Origin: Lentinula raphanica | Lineage: Eukaryota; Basidiomycota; Agaricomycetes; Agaricales; Omphalotaceae | DNA length: 64,000 nt | Direction: 5' to 3' | Assembly (NCBI GenBank): GCA_027919835.1 | Contig: JANVFP010000045.1 | Coordinates: 248,001-312,000, forward strand | Shown here: positions 1-11,275 of the stretch, piece after piece | How positions within the stretch are numbered: position 1 is the first letter of the stretch | Layout of the letters: every line of letters starts with the position of its first letter | Notes under the pieces: model-generated | Databases searched by the model: none | Told to the model about the DNA's origin: nothing | Seen by the model: the letters and a program-made list of their open reading frames with translations, nothing else | Position numbers and translations under genes: made by a program

Positions 1-913
1 CCACCTCGATGAGAAGACACAGACCTGGAATGCACGCGACGACGATTGGAAGGAGGAGACCCACCCGGAGAACGGGGATCTGAGCGGTCGCGAGCAGAGC
101 TTCGCACAGCCCGGCGACGATGAGGAGATCGGCCACGCCCTGAGGACTCATGTCGAGGACGAGAGGGGGATGGATCACGAGCAGACGGCTCCTGCGAGGT
201 ATGACCATGAGCAGACGGCTCAGGTTTGCGAGGAGCACCTGGAGTCAGACGGACTCGGTGAACAACAGCAGCAGCGCATATATGCGCAAGCACGTACCTG
301 AATCGTTACCACCAGCAGGCGAGCTGGAGGCCACGGTCACAGGAGGGCAAGGAGACTGCGCACTGTCACCTGTTCCAGACGGGAACGAGAGTGAGCAATG
401 TATACAGGGACCTGGGGCAGACGGCCCACAGGAAAGGGAGGCAGACGGCCAAAGCAGCATACACGTACCTGGAGAATGAACAGACGGTTCAGTAACGTTC
501 GTACCCGAACGAAGAAGAACATAGAGAGGGTTCGGAGATTCGCCACTTGTTGAGGGAGTAGCTGCTGAAGTCTTGTCGAGCAGGGTTGGGGAGATACCCG
601 GAGGCTTGGATGATACATCCTTGTTGGCAGGGTCAGAGTCTGGGCTGAGATCATCCTGAGGAGAATTACTCGACGAGTTGGATGAGCAAGGTGTAGTGCC
701 AGAAGGTGCAGACGAGGAGGGCGGGTGATTGTCGTCGTCCCCGTCTGATTCCTCCTCTGCGACGCGTTCCAGAAGTTGTTTTCCGGCAGAAGGCAAGATT
801 GGAGCAGATGGGCTGCGAAGAGCGTCCAAGGCAGCGGCCTTTCCTCTTCCAAAGGTCGAAGAGGATGATGAACTAGCAGGAGGTGTCGATTGACTGCGCG
901 GACCTCTCGGCAT
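1..913. other. Unresolved low-complexity, possibly coding stretch
   Basis: Both strands are open here. On the plus strand one frame runs from the window edge to a TGA at 299-301. It is acidic and Gln-rich and carries two near-repeats of a nine-residue unit containing DHEQTA. On the minus strand an ATG at 913 opens a 222-codon Ser/Pro-rich frame with an acidic patch (EEESDGDDD), ending at 245. The core CAGACGG recurs about every 27-60 bp between 180 and 490. No domain is recognised on either strand. The minus frame could be the N-terminus of a gene or retroelement. The plus frame could be the 3' end of a gene lying to the left of the window. Neither can be chosen from sequence alone. Confidence 0.25.
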
Positions 914-1173
914 GGTGTGTAGCTGAATAAGCGTAAGGGCGATTCGCGTGAAACTGGAGAATAAGATGAGTGCGATGAGAATAAGATGAAAAACGAAAAT
1001 TTTATGTCAAGCGTGTATCGCTATCTCGAGCTACGCTGCTCGATGTTTGCAGCGATGATGGATGTAAGAAGTAAGGTGACTCAAATTCACAGCCACCTTC
1101 ACTTCTTCGAAAACCCATATTCAACTCACGTGAACGTTTCGATGAATCTTACACAGCAAGCTGCAGCAGCGAT

Positions 1174-3100
1174 ATGTCTGTTCGCGTTCATGACGTCCGT
1201 CGCAAGCTCTCTACAATCTGGACGCATCGTGGCACAAGCCCTTTCACAACGGTGATCTGGCGCCGAGAATATTTGTTCGCAGGTAATGGTGATGGGGAGG
1301 TTTTGATGTTCCAGCCTACAACAGTAAGTATCGATGTCCACCAACTCCACCCATTCCAGGTTAGATAGACTGACCTATTCCCTTCTTGATTTAGTACTGG
1401 TTCCATAAAAAGCACGAACTCATTGCGGAATTCTATAATCCCGTCTACTTCCTGGAATTTGACCATACCGGTAACCAACTGCTCATCTGTTCTGGCTCGC
1501 GCACATCCTTGCTCGTGGAAAGAAGTATGTGACGAGCATCAGTTTTCTTCCTTCGATTGACCTGTTTGAAAGAGTCTGGCCAATGGAAGTTGAGATGTCA
1601 TTTCGATTCACCAGGCGCATTTGCAGAAACTCCGGATTTTGGTGAGCCTGATGGTTTCGACGAGCCACAGGTATTGGCTACTAGCGCACACTTCTTGGAC
1701 GAGAAGGGCTTCATCGTCGTTGGATATCTCCATCATGGTTTATGGTAAACCATGGTTCTTTTTCTCAAATCTGTCTTCATCTGACGTAGTAACTTCTTGT
1801 AGGAAATATCAGATAGAGGGTGGTACAAGTGTCTTGGTATGGGGCCCAGATGAAAAAATGTGAGTGATACCACATACGTGCGTCAATGAAATAAGTCTTA
1901 CACGAATTTAATTGCAGCGGGTCCACGGCTCTTTCTCCAGATGGCACGGCGTTTGTTGCGACAAATATCCGCAGTGGGTTGGATTGGTTCAAGATATCCA
2001 CCAATTCCAAATGGAAGAAGATGAGCTGTTCTCTTGAAGTCCAAGACTCTACCTCGAACATCCCACTCCCTATTTGCTTCATCGATAAGGGCAAATATGT
2101 CATTATGGGAACATCGAAAGGCTACGCAGCTATTTTGCATACCAAGCACGGAAAGAGAATCATGTCCTTAGATCATGGTAGTGGTAAGATCCCATCTTGT
2201 GCACAATGTCGATTGAAGTTTACAAGAGTGCATGTTGTCAGATAGGACCTGGGTTACGGCTTTGGTAAACTCTATCTCCAATCGAAGATCGTCGAGCTAA
2301 CACATCTCATACTCAAGGCTTATATTCATCCGTCGAAGAAATCGCAGCTGATTGCCACTGGTGATGGGAACTGCGGTACAAATACTCGGATAAAGGTGTG
2401 GATTGAGGATACCGAGGCAGATGTCACAACCTCTTTGCTGAAGGACTGGAAATTGACATTGACTGGTCCGGTATGTTGGCTTTGTGTTGCAAGGGCTCTG
2501 AACTCTCTAACGAATGTACGACAGCTTCGCTTCCTCATGAGAATCTCATATCATATCTTTGCCATCACTGGATTGAGCTTTTCGGTTTTCCTGCTGCTCT
2601 CCGCTGTACGCATGGAAGATGTGGTACAATCTTTCACCACTCTGGTTGCAGTGCATCCTTCGCCTACTTCCTCAGCCCCCACGTCATCCAGTACATTTCA
2701 ACCCTTACCACGAACGCCACACACTCACAAACCGCGCACGCGCACATTGAGGCCAAGTACCTCTCGAGATAGCGCAACTTCTGTATTGATCATCACGATT
2801 CCGGACAGGCCTTGGGCTCCCTCTCCTACCGACTCCGGTACTAGCACCGACTCCGACACTACACAGAATGGTACTAACTCCTGTACTACACAGACTAGCA
2901 CTGACTCTAGTACTGCACAGACTAGCACCGAACCCAGTACTACACAGACTGACGCAGACTCCACTATTACACAGACTAGCACAGAATCCACTACTACGCC
3001 TACTAGCATTGATTTCAGTACTGAACAGACTGGCCCAGACTCCAGTACGACACAGGGCTCAGGCGAACAAAAAATCTGGGACCGTATTTTTGACTTATAG
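1174..3100 (+). CDS. WD40-like protein with C-terminal membrane segment and Ser/Thr repeats (paralogue 1)
   Basis: Spliced gene of about eight exons. It starts at ATG 1174 (MSVRVHDVRRKL) and ends at TAG 3098-3100. The exons give beta-propeller-like units such as LFAGNGDGEVLMF, LALSPDG-type turns, IMGTSKGYAAIL and LIATGDGN with KVWIE. Introns have clear borders, for example 1324-1394 and the one ending before YQIEGGTS. One internal exon (2242-2264) is only 23 nt and is needed to keep the frame (giving TWVTALAYIHP). After the propeller comes a hydrophobic segment (HIFAITGLSFSVFLLLSAV), then a Ser/Thr/Gln-rich tail. The tail contains eight nine-residue repeats of TSTDSSTAQ type at 2840-3055. It is convergent with and paralogous to the gene at 3397-5105. 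The function is unknown. WD40-like assignment is inferred from repeat pattern, and exon joins were made by eye. Confidence 0.6.
2840..3055 (+). repeat. Coding minisatellite, eight 27-bp units
   Basis: Eight consecutive in-frame 27-bp units encode variants of a nine-residue Thr/Ser/Gln motif (TSTDSDTTQ, TSTDSSTAQ, TSTEPSTTQ and so on). They lie after the predicted membrane segment of the WD40-like gene. The low-complexity Thr/Ser composition would suit heavy O-glycosylation if this tail is outside the cytoplasm. Confidence 0.8.
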
Positions 3101-3396
3101 TATGCCAATACAGAACCAACTCTATTAAATATACAAATCCTTTTATACTTGTGCGTGAGATATGTGACCAGTTGAACGTTTGCAAATTGCAATGGTGATC
3201 TTTTCTTGACTTTAGGCAGCTGGGCGCCTGATCCCAGCGTCGACGACAAACCTGACCAGAACCTGATGGTGACGGTCATCAGTCTACCGGCATCACAACT
3301 AGCCAAACTTTGAAGACCAATCACGGCTAATTTTTGATTTTGCTTTCTATGTACACATAACTCATGGGACAACTGCAGACAACTGGAAGAATTCAA

Positions 3397-5105
3397 TTAC
3401 AGACTTTCCAACGCATCGTACAAATATACGTATAGGCTCAATGTCATAACAAAGTGAAATGCACCTCGAATGAACCCTAAATTAACATCTTCTCTGGAAC
3501 TGGACAGATACCATGCAGAAGCAAGCTGAGAAGGATCGAAGGTTTGTCCTTCAAGCCTTGATAACATAGATGATGAGAGAACTCTCAAGAGGATAATTCG
3601 AAGGTTGTATGGGAGAATTTCGAACGTTTGCTCCAACTTGAATAGGACAAGCATCGGAAGGACGAGGTTGCATTCCTTTGGGGCTAACAAATCCTATCGC
3701 AGAATTATAAGGATCCGCGAATATGTTGAAGTGACAGCGGCAAATTCTCACCATTCCACACAAGCGCCTTTTCGAGGAATTGATCTTGCTATGATTGGGC
3801 ACTGGATGCTCTAAAGTCCAGATACAGATTCGGCCATCGTCGTCTCCAGTAGCCACAAGATTGACGTCTTTGTGATAGGCCTAGGAAGACAGAACCTCAA
3901 TGGAAAGATCGTCATCTTCAATGCATCAACTCCACTTACCAACGCACTTATCACTGCATCAGCTTCAGGTGAAAATTGGCATGAGTACATGGGCACACGA
4001 TGAGATAAGACAAGGACTTACGATTGGAATGACGAAGAACCTGCGTTCTTCCTTGAATGATGTCCAAAATTGCTGCATAGCCATGCGAAGTACCCAGTAC
4101 CACAGAGCAGCCATCGAATCTCACAGGTAATGGTGCTTGTGTGATACGAGGCTGATCTGTGAAATTGAGAGGAGGGTCTACCTTCTCCCAACAGTGAGCG
4201 GACAGTTTATACCAGTCGAAGCTTGTGGAGTGGGCAGGCGATGTGATCAGAATATCACCGTCTGGGGCAATCGCTGAAGCTCCTCTAAACCCGATCTGGT
4301 GAGTGTCACCTAACTCGTTATAACTGATCGCTTACATGTTGTCACCGTCGTCGGGGTAAAAATACCACTGACTGCGGCCTGTTTCGAGATTGAGTTTCCT
4401 GGCATAAACATCAGACTCGCTATTCCTCGCATCTTCAAAAAGACTGTACCACAATCCATGGTGCAGAAAAGCAGCTACAATATGAATTTGATCTTTCAAG
4501 AAATGGGCACCGCTGGCAATGACTGGCCGGTGTTCAATGCTGCAAATAGCGTCACAAGATATAACACATCCAAGACACTTGAGAAAGGTCCATCGATCTA
4601 TGTAGTTGATAATCAGCATGATTGTCAGAGAACGAATTCCCATGTTGCTTACTCGTGGTATTTTCTTTCCCCATGACGATGATATCCTGGCCAGTACATA
4701 ATAGCATTCTATCTCCCTTCTTGTTGAACTCGATCGACTTGATAGCCAATGAGGATATGTACACAAGGTCTAACGCGCCATTGATCTAAGAGCATCGAGA
4801 GGGTGAGCTTCGATGTTTCAACATTCGAGGAACTAAGAACATGCCTCCATTTCATTCAAGTTGGCCACCAGAACCTCTCCTTGAACGGTCCCTAGTATTA
4901 ATGCAGACTGACTATCCCACTTGAGGATACTGTATTGAGATGTACGTCGATAAATCCAGCTTTTCCGATAACGCGCGAACATATCGAATACTTGAATGGT
5001 ACCCTCTTTAGTCACGATACCCAAATAGTGATGATCCTTGGAAATATCCAGTGAAACAATTGCACCTTCTGAGGTCTGGATAGTTTCTGTAAGATAGAAA
5101 GACAT
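3397..5105 (-). CDS. WD40-like protein (paralogue 2)
   Basis: Multi-exon minus-strand gene starting at ATG 5105 (MSFYLTETIQTSEGAIVSLD). It is clearly paralogous to the plus-strand gene at 1174. AHFLKDQIHIVAAFLHHGLW matches AHFLDEKGFIVVGYLHHGLW there, FDWYKLSAHCWEKV matches LDWFKISTNSKWKK, and VVLGTSHGYAAILD matches VIMGTSKGYAAILH. Propeller-like segments include LGIVTKEGTIQVFD, LILGTVQGEVLVA and LVATGDDDGRICIW. The last exon appears to end at 3397 after a short hydrophobic stretch (FHFVMTLSLYVYLY), placed like the membrane segment of paralogue 1. It lacks the Thr/Ser repeat tail. Exact exon joins in 3550-4330 are uncertain. Confidence 0.55.
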
Positions 5106-5199
5106 GTCAGTGCTTGTCGCTGATATGGCAAGAGAAAGACAGAAGTGGCACGGGCCTCGTGTTGACTACCTTAGGCGGTGCAGGGACAATGAGCGCCTG

Positions 5200-5500
5200 A
5201 TGAGCGTCCAATGAGTGCGGGCTCACCAGACACTGCCAGGGGAGTCTTGATTAATTTTGTCGTCCCTCACCGGTACAAGAAATCGGTCTGCCTTCGAATT
5301 CGTTTGGTTCATCTTCAGGAATTATGTGTATGATCTCTCCAGGTTTCAGGCCAAGGTGGTATACACGATTGTCAGCCGTGCGAGGTCAGCCGTGCGAGGG
5401 AAATCTTTCAAATTTTACTGCGGTTGAAGGCTGCTGCAAGAGTCAGAATGAACATAACCCACTTGCCTCTGGGAATTTGTCCTGAGTCATATTTCCGTTG
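5200..5500 (-). pseudogene. Remnant of a nucleoside phosphorylase (PNP/UDP family) N-terminus
   Basis: On the minus strand a short reading frame gives LKDFPRTADNRVYHLGLKP followed by GEIIHI. The pattern RVYHLGLKPGE is the usual start of fungal uridine/purine nucleoside phosphorylase-like proteins (established family knowledge, recalled). The frame is broken by a 14-bp tandem duplication (GTCAGCCGTGCGAG twice, near 5367-5394) and no downstream catalytic domain follows. It lies about 100 bp upstream of the WD40-like gene start, so it is probably the stub of a gene deleted when the locus was rearranged. Only about 40 codons are recognisable. Confidence 0.4.
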
Positions 5501-5777
5501 GTGATCAAGCAAGAGTTCTCTTAAGCTAGCTGAGTGAATGACAAAGACTTGGGCAGGGACTGAGATACGATGTGACGGAAGGTCAGTAAAAAGAGGAGTC
5601 TATCAAAACTTGAAGTCGCATCAAATAGTTCGGCTTGTTCCGACTTCCTTCGGAACTAACTTCCGCAAACCTTCTGATGGTCCTAATCTTACGCTTTGGA
5701 CTTGAGTTTTCTGGCTTCAATCGTGTCAGGTTATTGCAGATAGCACAACACTTGAAGACAATTATATGAGACTATAT

Positions 5778-8700
5778 CTATTCATGAATCCTACAACATA
5801 TACGACCCCGAAAACTACATCGAAATGGTACTCGTGCATAGGGCACGAAGGTCACATTGGAGATTAATCCGTTTTGTTGGCTTTCAGGAAGAGTCAGGAG
5901 AATCGAAAGACGCCTCTGTCCCAGCATTTCTACCTCAGGTACCTGGAGCAAGTGGTGGTCATGAATATTTTGTCATTGGCAATACTTGTTTGAAATCAAG
6001 TACTCACCGCGTTAATAGCATTCAGCAACGTGCGCGCTGCATCTATCCATTTTGTATTTGACCCGTAAACCACCAAATCGGATATGTCTACCACCGGATG
6101 AGCTGGATCTGCTGTCGTAATCTGCCGTCCGTTCAACCATGCCCTCACAGTATGGAATATTTCCCCAAAGTCCAAGAGCAAACCCACAGCACCATCCTTT
6201 GCATGAGCCCACTCGAAGAAAGTGACATAAGTCCCTACACCGGAGACATTGGCTAAACCATCAATCTGATTCCAAGGGACCAATCCCTCGGTGAGGTCAA
6301 TGGGTGAGTGTCGAACAAGAACGGATTGAGGTTCACTAAGATCCTCCGGGGTTGTCCATGCAGTGATATTCAGTCGCCACCCGCTAAGAACCCGGCTCGA
6401 TTCACCTTTGAGTGAGAAATCGGCGATCTTGCGTTCACCAGCGCGGGTGATGATTTGCTTCGATCCTGGCTCGAGCGAACGTAGCTGAAGATGGCGAGAG
6501 GAAGACGTGTAAGTGTTCGATACGACAGCAGTGACACCGTGCTCGGCTGAAGTGATATGAACATCGGGAACGGGGACACCTTCGAATGAAGTTCCCGATG
6601 TGACAGCGAATAGAGCCGTTTGGTTGGATGCGAGGGAGACAGCGGGAATGGATATTGCCCGAAGTCGTGCTAGAATAGAGGACGACTGGGGTGACGACTC
6701 CACTCCAAGGGTCCAGAGCAAACGGTGATCCAGTAAAGGCAGGATCAAGCGTGAGTGTAGTGTTGATTGCAGAGTTTCCTTGGTTGAAAAGGAAGAAAAA
6801 TGCGGTCTTCGTCCCAGATTTATCATTCGTCTGTAGAACAACACTAAAGAGGGTCAAGGACCACGGTTCGGATGACACCACAGGCAAAACCCCCAGTGAT
6901 ACCAGTGTAGATGGTACACCATCTTCATCGTCAACAACTACAACCGTAGGCTCAGCAGTGAGCTGACTCATCGAAAATTGTACTTGTAACATTATGATTG
7001 ACGCATTGCCAATCTCGTAACCTGGGATATCACTTGGGACATCGGCGACGAGTATGATGGGGAGTCCCTGCTAAGCGTACTCGACAAGCCTTCGAGCCGC
7101 GTCGATGGTGATATTCTGCTGGCGCCCAAGAATGAAGGCTTTATACGCAGGTCCATAAGGCGCGAGGCGGGAGTTGGAAACAGTGACACCCGGGAGATTG
7201 AGATTCTCAGGGCTCACATACTCGTACGTATACCCGCTGCTGATGAGTTGGGAGGTGCCGGCATAAGGTGGAGATGTAAAGTCGATATCGTAGCCTTTGC
7301 GATATATCCCAATGTCCACTTTGACAACTCCTGCCTGAAGAGCATATTGCGTTCGAGCTAGATAGACGAGGTAATCCTTGTAATGATCCCAAGCAGGCAT
7401 ACGAGGTCCATGCATGTCGGCGAACACGTACCTTCGAAAGTGAAAATGCGAGATGAGCTCATCAAATAAGTGACTGTGAACGTTGGATTGCTCACCCGAC
7501 AGTAGTGAAGCCTGGCCAAGTTGTGTTCGGATAGTAACCTGAATACGGAAAACCGTGTAACATCACAACGTTAACACCACCTGCATATTGAGTATTCGCA
7601 TCCTGCAGCAGCTCCACCATACGTATTGAGTTAGCTTCATAGACCCGAGCGCCTAGTTCACTGGAGAATATAGTGCGGTTTCCTAGATGAACGCCTCCCG
7701 AAAGCTGACGGGCTCGATCGATAGTCGGGACTCCGAAGGATTCGATTTCAGGAGCAGCAGGTATAGCAGCACTAGCAGCAGTGTCTAGGCGGAGATTGTA
7801 CGCTGACTGGTTCGAGTAGGACATCCCGATTGAGTGTGACCATTCTGAGAATCCGTTCATGTAGTCGAGGTATAGCGAGGTCTGCGATCAAAGTTGGAAT
7901 AGTTAGAACAATTGGATGCATTTGATATGGATCAGCATACCAAGGTGTCTTGATAATCTTCGGTGAATTTGTCCCAGTTGAAGGTGGTACCATAGTCAAA
8001 GGTCTGATTCGGCGTCATCTGAGCATCTGTGTGACGTGAGGAAGCGTAGAGACAGAGGAAGCAAAGATGGCTTACTACTAGGTAGAGTATGCAGCACCGG
8101 GAGCGTCACGTTGACCTCGTATCCATGCCTCTCCATAAATCATTCTGCAAAGGCATCCGTCCAGAGCACTTGGGCCTGATACTCCATACTGTCCTCCCAC
8201 ATCTACTGCCCCACTCCAGGAAGCGAGAGCATCTCTCCGATATTCTGCTTCGAAAGGATGTTGTTCTGTATGAAGGAGGTGGAGATGTTGACGCCCTTGG
8301 GCGAGAAGTGATCGATAGCCCAAGAGCCCCACGATCCAGGCTCATTGGGTTGGATATCCGTTTCGACGGGAAAAATAGGATAGCAAGACGTTTGGCCCAT
8401 TTGAAAACGGAGTCCATGAAACCGTCGTCGAGTTTCCAGAAACCTTGACCTGACTAGTGAGATCCTGGATGGTGTTGAAATCTAACGAAACCCGGGTGCT
8501 GCTTGTATTTGCACCGTCAGTGACTTGTGCCCCAATGAGACCGACGAGCTGCAAACGTGAGGTATTGGCACTAGCTATCGTATCATCGAATCTCAGAAGT
8601 GGGAAGGTTTCTGGTTGCGGGATGGGTCCGTCGAAGGTTTCTCCGGCAGCTAGGAAATGCGAGCCAGAAAACGAGCTCTGTGTTCATCCCTTCCGTGTCA

Positions 8701-9185
8701 ATGTCGTCTGGATGTACTTGAACACCAGCACCCTGGTTAGGGCCAACCGTAAAGTCGATCGTGAGGTTGTTATCAATTGCAGCCTGTACCACAGAGGCCG
8801 TGACATCCACAAAGCGATCAGACCCAAAGCGAGTCTGAGGGATCGAGAAGGATAAGGCCGGTGAATGACAGAATGGAGCCATAAGACTGATAGCTAAGAA
8901 CGATAAAATTAGAATCTGTGCGCCACTGAAGTTGGTGATTGTACTGAACCTGAGGCGTTCAAAACCAGCAGATCCTACTCGAACCATCTCAGAAACATAG
9001 AACCGGACCGTGTCGAGGTCGGGGCTGGCATCTTTGATCCAGTACCGCCACTTTACTCCTGTTCTGGACGACCCGGACGTTCCTCGGTTGACAAAAGTAC
9101 TGGTACTGGCAATGCTGGCAGCTAAGAAGAACAATAATGTCCTGAACCTTGAAATCATCAGTGGTACAGAATTCCAAGAGGTCAT
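5778..9185 (-). pseudogene. Secreted GH106-like (alpha-L-rhamnosidase-type) glycosidase, decayed
   Basis: The minus strand encodes, in order, a hydrophobic leader near the ATG at 9185 (RTLLFFLAASIAST), then VKWRYWIKDASPDLDT, then FGSDRFVDVTASVVQAAIDN and FTVGPNQGAGV. Further on come GAQVTDGANTSSTRVSLDF, GSWGSWAIDHFSPKGVN, FADMHGPRMPAWDHYKDYL and a C-terminal beta-rich part (FFEWAHAKDGAVGLLLDFG). These match the fungal secreted family annotated as glycosyl hydrolase family 106. The reading frame is broken repeatedly. There is an extra base near 8666, frame changes near 8905, 8350 and 6660, and in-frame stops at 8203-8205 (TAG), 8140-8142 (TGA) and 7071-7073 (TAG), each inside conserved text. 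Intron borders are otherwise still readable, so decay is recent. The last exon ends at 5778. Confidence 0.75.
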
Positions 9186-9399
9186 TTCAAACCTCAGATA
9201 GCTAGACCATAGGACGAACAGTTTTCTTCATTCTTCAGTGAGACACGCATATTCCAGTTTGTCTCTGGCCAAAACCGTCTTCGTCCTTTTTGGATTCTCC
9301 GACTCTTTAGAGAAGGGTCTTGTGGGGTTCAGAAAATCGACTGATCGTGCCCTTCTAGTAAATTTTATATTGCTTATAAATATCAACAGTGCCGGGCAT

Positions 9400-11090
9400 T
9401 TTTCCGCGTCTCTTTCGGTTCGAAGTTTCGTCTCTCTCTCGTCTCTCCTCTATTTTCACCTCCATCGCAAAGTTCACAATCCGTTCGTCTCTCCCCCACC
9501 CTTTAACCCCTTCCTTTTCACCTCCATCACAAAGTCCACAATGAAAATATTCCTTCTCAATGTTCACGAAGTAGATAGTGAAAAGGATAACACATTTATG
9601 TGCTTTCGTTTTTGTTACTCCAATTGCTCACACTGATCATACTTATTCATTAGCAGGAACTTGATGAACGCACGGTGATAACAGTATCCCTGGTCTCTAA
9701 ACGAAAAGCCATCGTTAGTACAGCTATCATTGATATACAATTACATTCACATTCAATGATACAAAGCTCTATCACTGTAAGGTCGACAAGTGTGAATAAT
9801 ATCCAACCCATTGTGTCCGCCATACCTACCCTTCCATCCGGGTATAATGGCCCGAAGCTTCCAAGCAAGCACAATACCGTTACGAAGCCCTATATCATGT
9901 TCCCGCTCAGAGATTACCATCGAAAACTTACCGCGCGGATATCCCTGGTTCAAATTTACAACCTTCGTCCCCGTCTTCTGTGAATGTCCGTACGAGATCG
10001 AGCTGACGAATATCTCAAATGTGAGCGCACTGTTGTCTCCGGCAGCATTTCCTGACGTTCTCGCTGTGGTCGGTCTATAGTAAATCCTCATTCACCGTTT
10101 TCAGATGATGAAGACGATCAACATCATTCATCTCAACAATCTGGTTCCTATCCCCCTCGACTCTTGAAGCGTAGCCATCAGACTACGTCGGACAGAGGAT
10201 CTGTAACTCAACAACATACTCGTCCCCTGCCTCGAGAACACAGACGAAACGCGTCTCCTCAACATACCCACCAACGCCCTTCCTTACAGAGAGAACACTA
10301 ATTGATGGAAACAGCCAATAGTGTTTCTGCCGCACCATCTTCCTTCAGAACCACTCTCCTCGACGCTTTTCTGTCGCACCTCAAGCAAGCTAAAGTACAG
10401 GATCTCCCAGGGGAGCAGGCGCTACAGATGAAGATTAGGAAGAAGAGTGCATCTTCTTTACACCGACCAAAACACGAAATTGACAAACGTTGCTGGTTCG
10501 CTGCAGCTGAGTTGGAAGACCTCCCTCGTTCAGACCAGACTCGACCATATTCGCTCACTATCATAACGAGAAATGAGAGACACTGTACGCGACTGCGCAA
10601 ACCTCAAATTTTCTGTGGTTCATTCCTATACTTGCACAGCTATACTACGAGGCTCGCAGTGCTGAATTGCCAAAAGACACCTCGAGTGCGTATCCGACAT
10701 ATTATCGATGATCATTCTTCTTAATTATACAACCAGGACAAAGAAGATGACATCTGTCAGTCCAGTTCTGATGGCCGAGCTCGAATAACAACAGCAAGTG
10801 AGTAGCAAGACTGACCCCTCTCAGAGCCCACCCCCGATCCCCGCTAAATGCCACGCAACACCTATAGTGCGAGGAAAAGTCGTCGCTCGCATCGAATTTC
10901 TGTGCTCGATGTGTCTAAGTTGTTGGTATTTTAGCGCGATATCTATCTCATGTTCGCTCACGCCGTGACAGAAGATGTGCATCGTCGAATCGCAACTTTT
11001 CACATTGTGGAATCGGTTCGAATGAAGATCGTAGGTCAAGTCCGACTATCCTTTGCTGACCACTACCACTTATGCTTGTAGTAGACTACA
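9400..11090 (+). other. Coding-like fragments, no resolved gene
   Basis: A pyrimidine-rich leader (9400-9540) with a repeated TTTCACCTCCATC block precedes an ATG at 9541 (MKIFLLNVHEVDSEKD), as in a fungal 5' UTR. After an apparent intron, a frame reads ELDERTVITVSLVSKRKAIV. Further on (10083-10730) a polar frame with SDDEDDQHHSSQQSG is interrupted by a TAA at 10300-10302 and then continues with PSSFRTTLLDAFLSHLKQAK. A third piece (about 10933-11080) reads RDIYLMFAHAVTEDVHRRIA. The joins do not give one open protein. This may be a decayed gene or one with introns I cannot place. No family is recognised. Confidence 0.25.
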
Positions 11091-11275
11091 CACTGAAAGT
11101 GCGAACCCGCCTAGCGATCTGCTCCTCCTGCCTCTACCCATCCAAATCTGTGCACTACTAACCACCAAACAAACCATTCATATCAACTTCTGTACCTATA
11201 GTTTGTAAGTATGAGAAATGCATCAAAAGCAATACAATATGTCTTCTCTGTGATGAAGAGAGCAACAAAAGTGCC

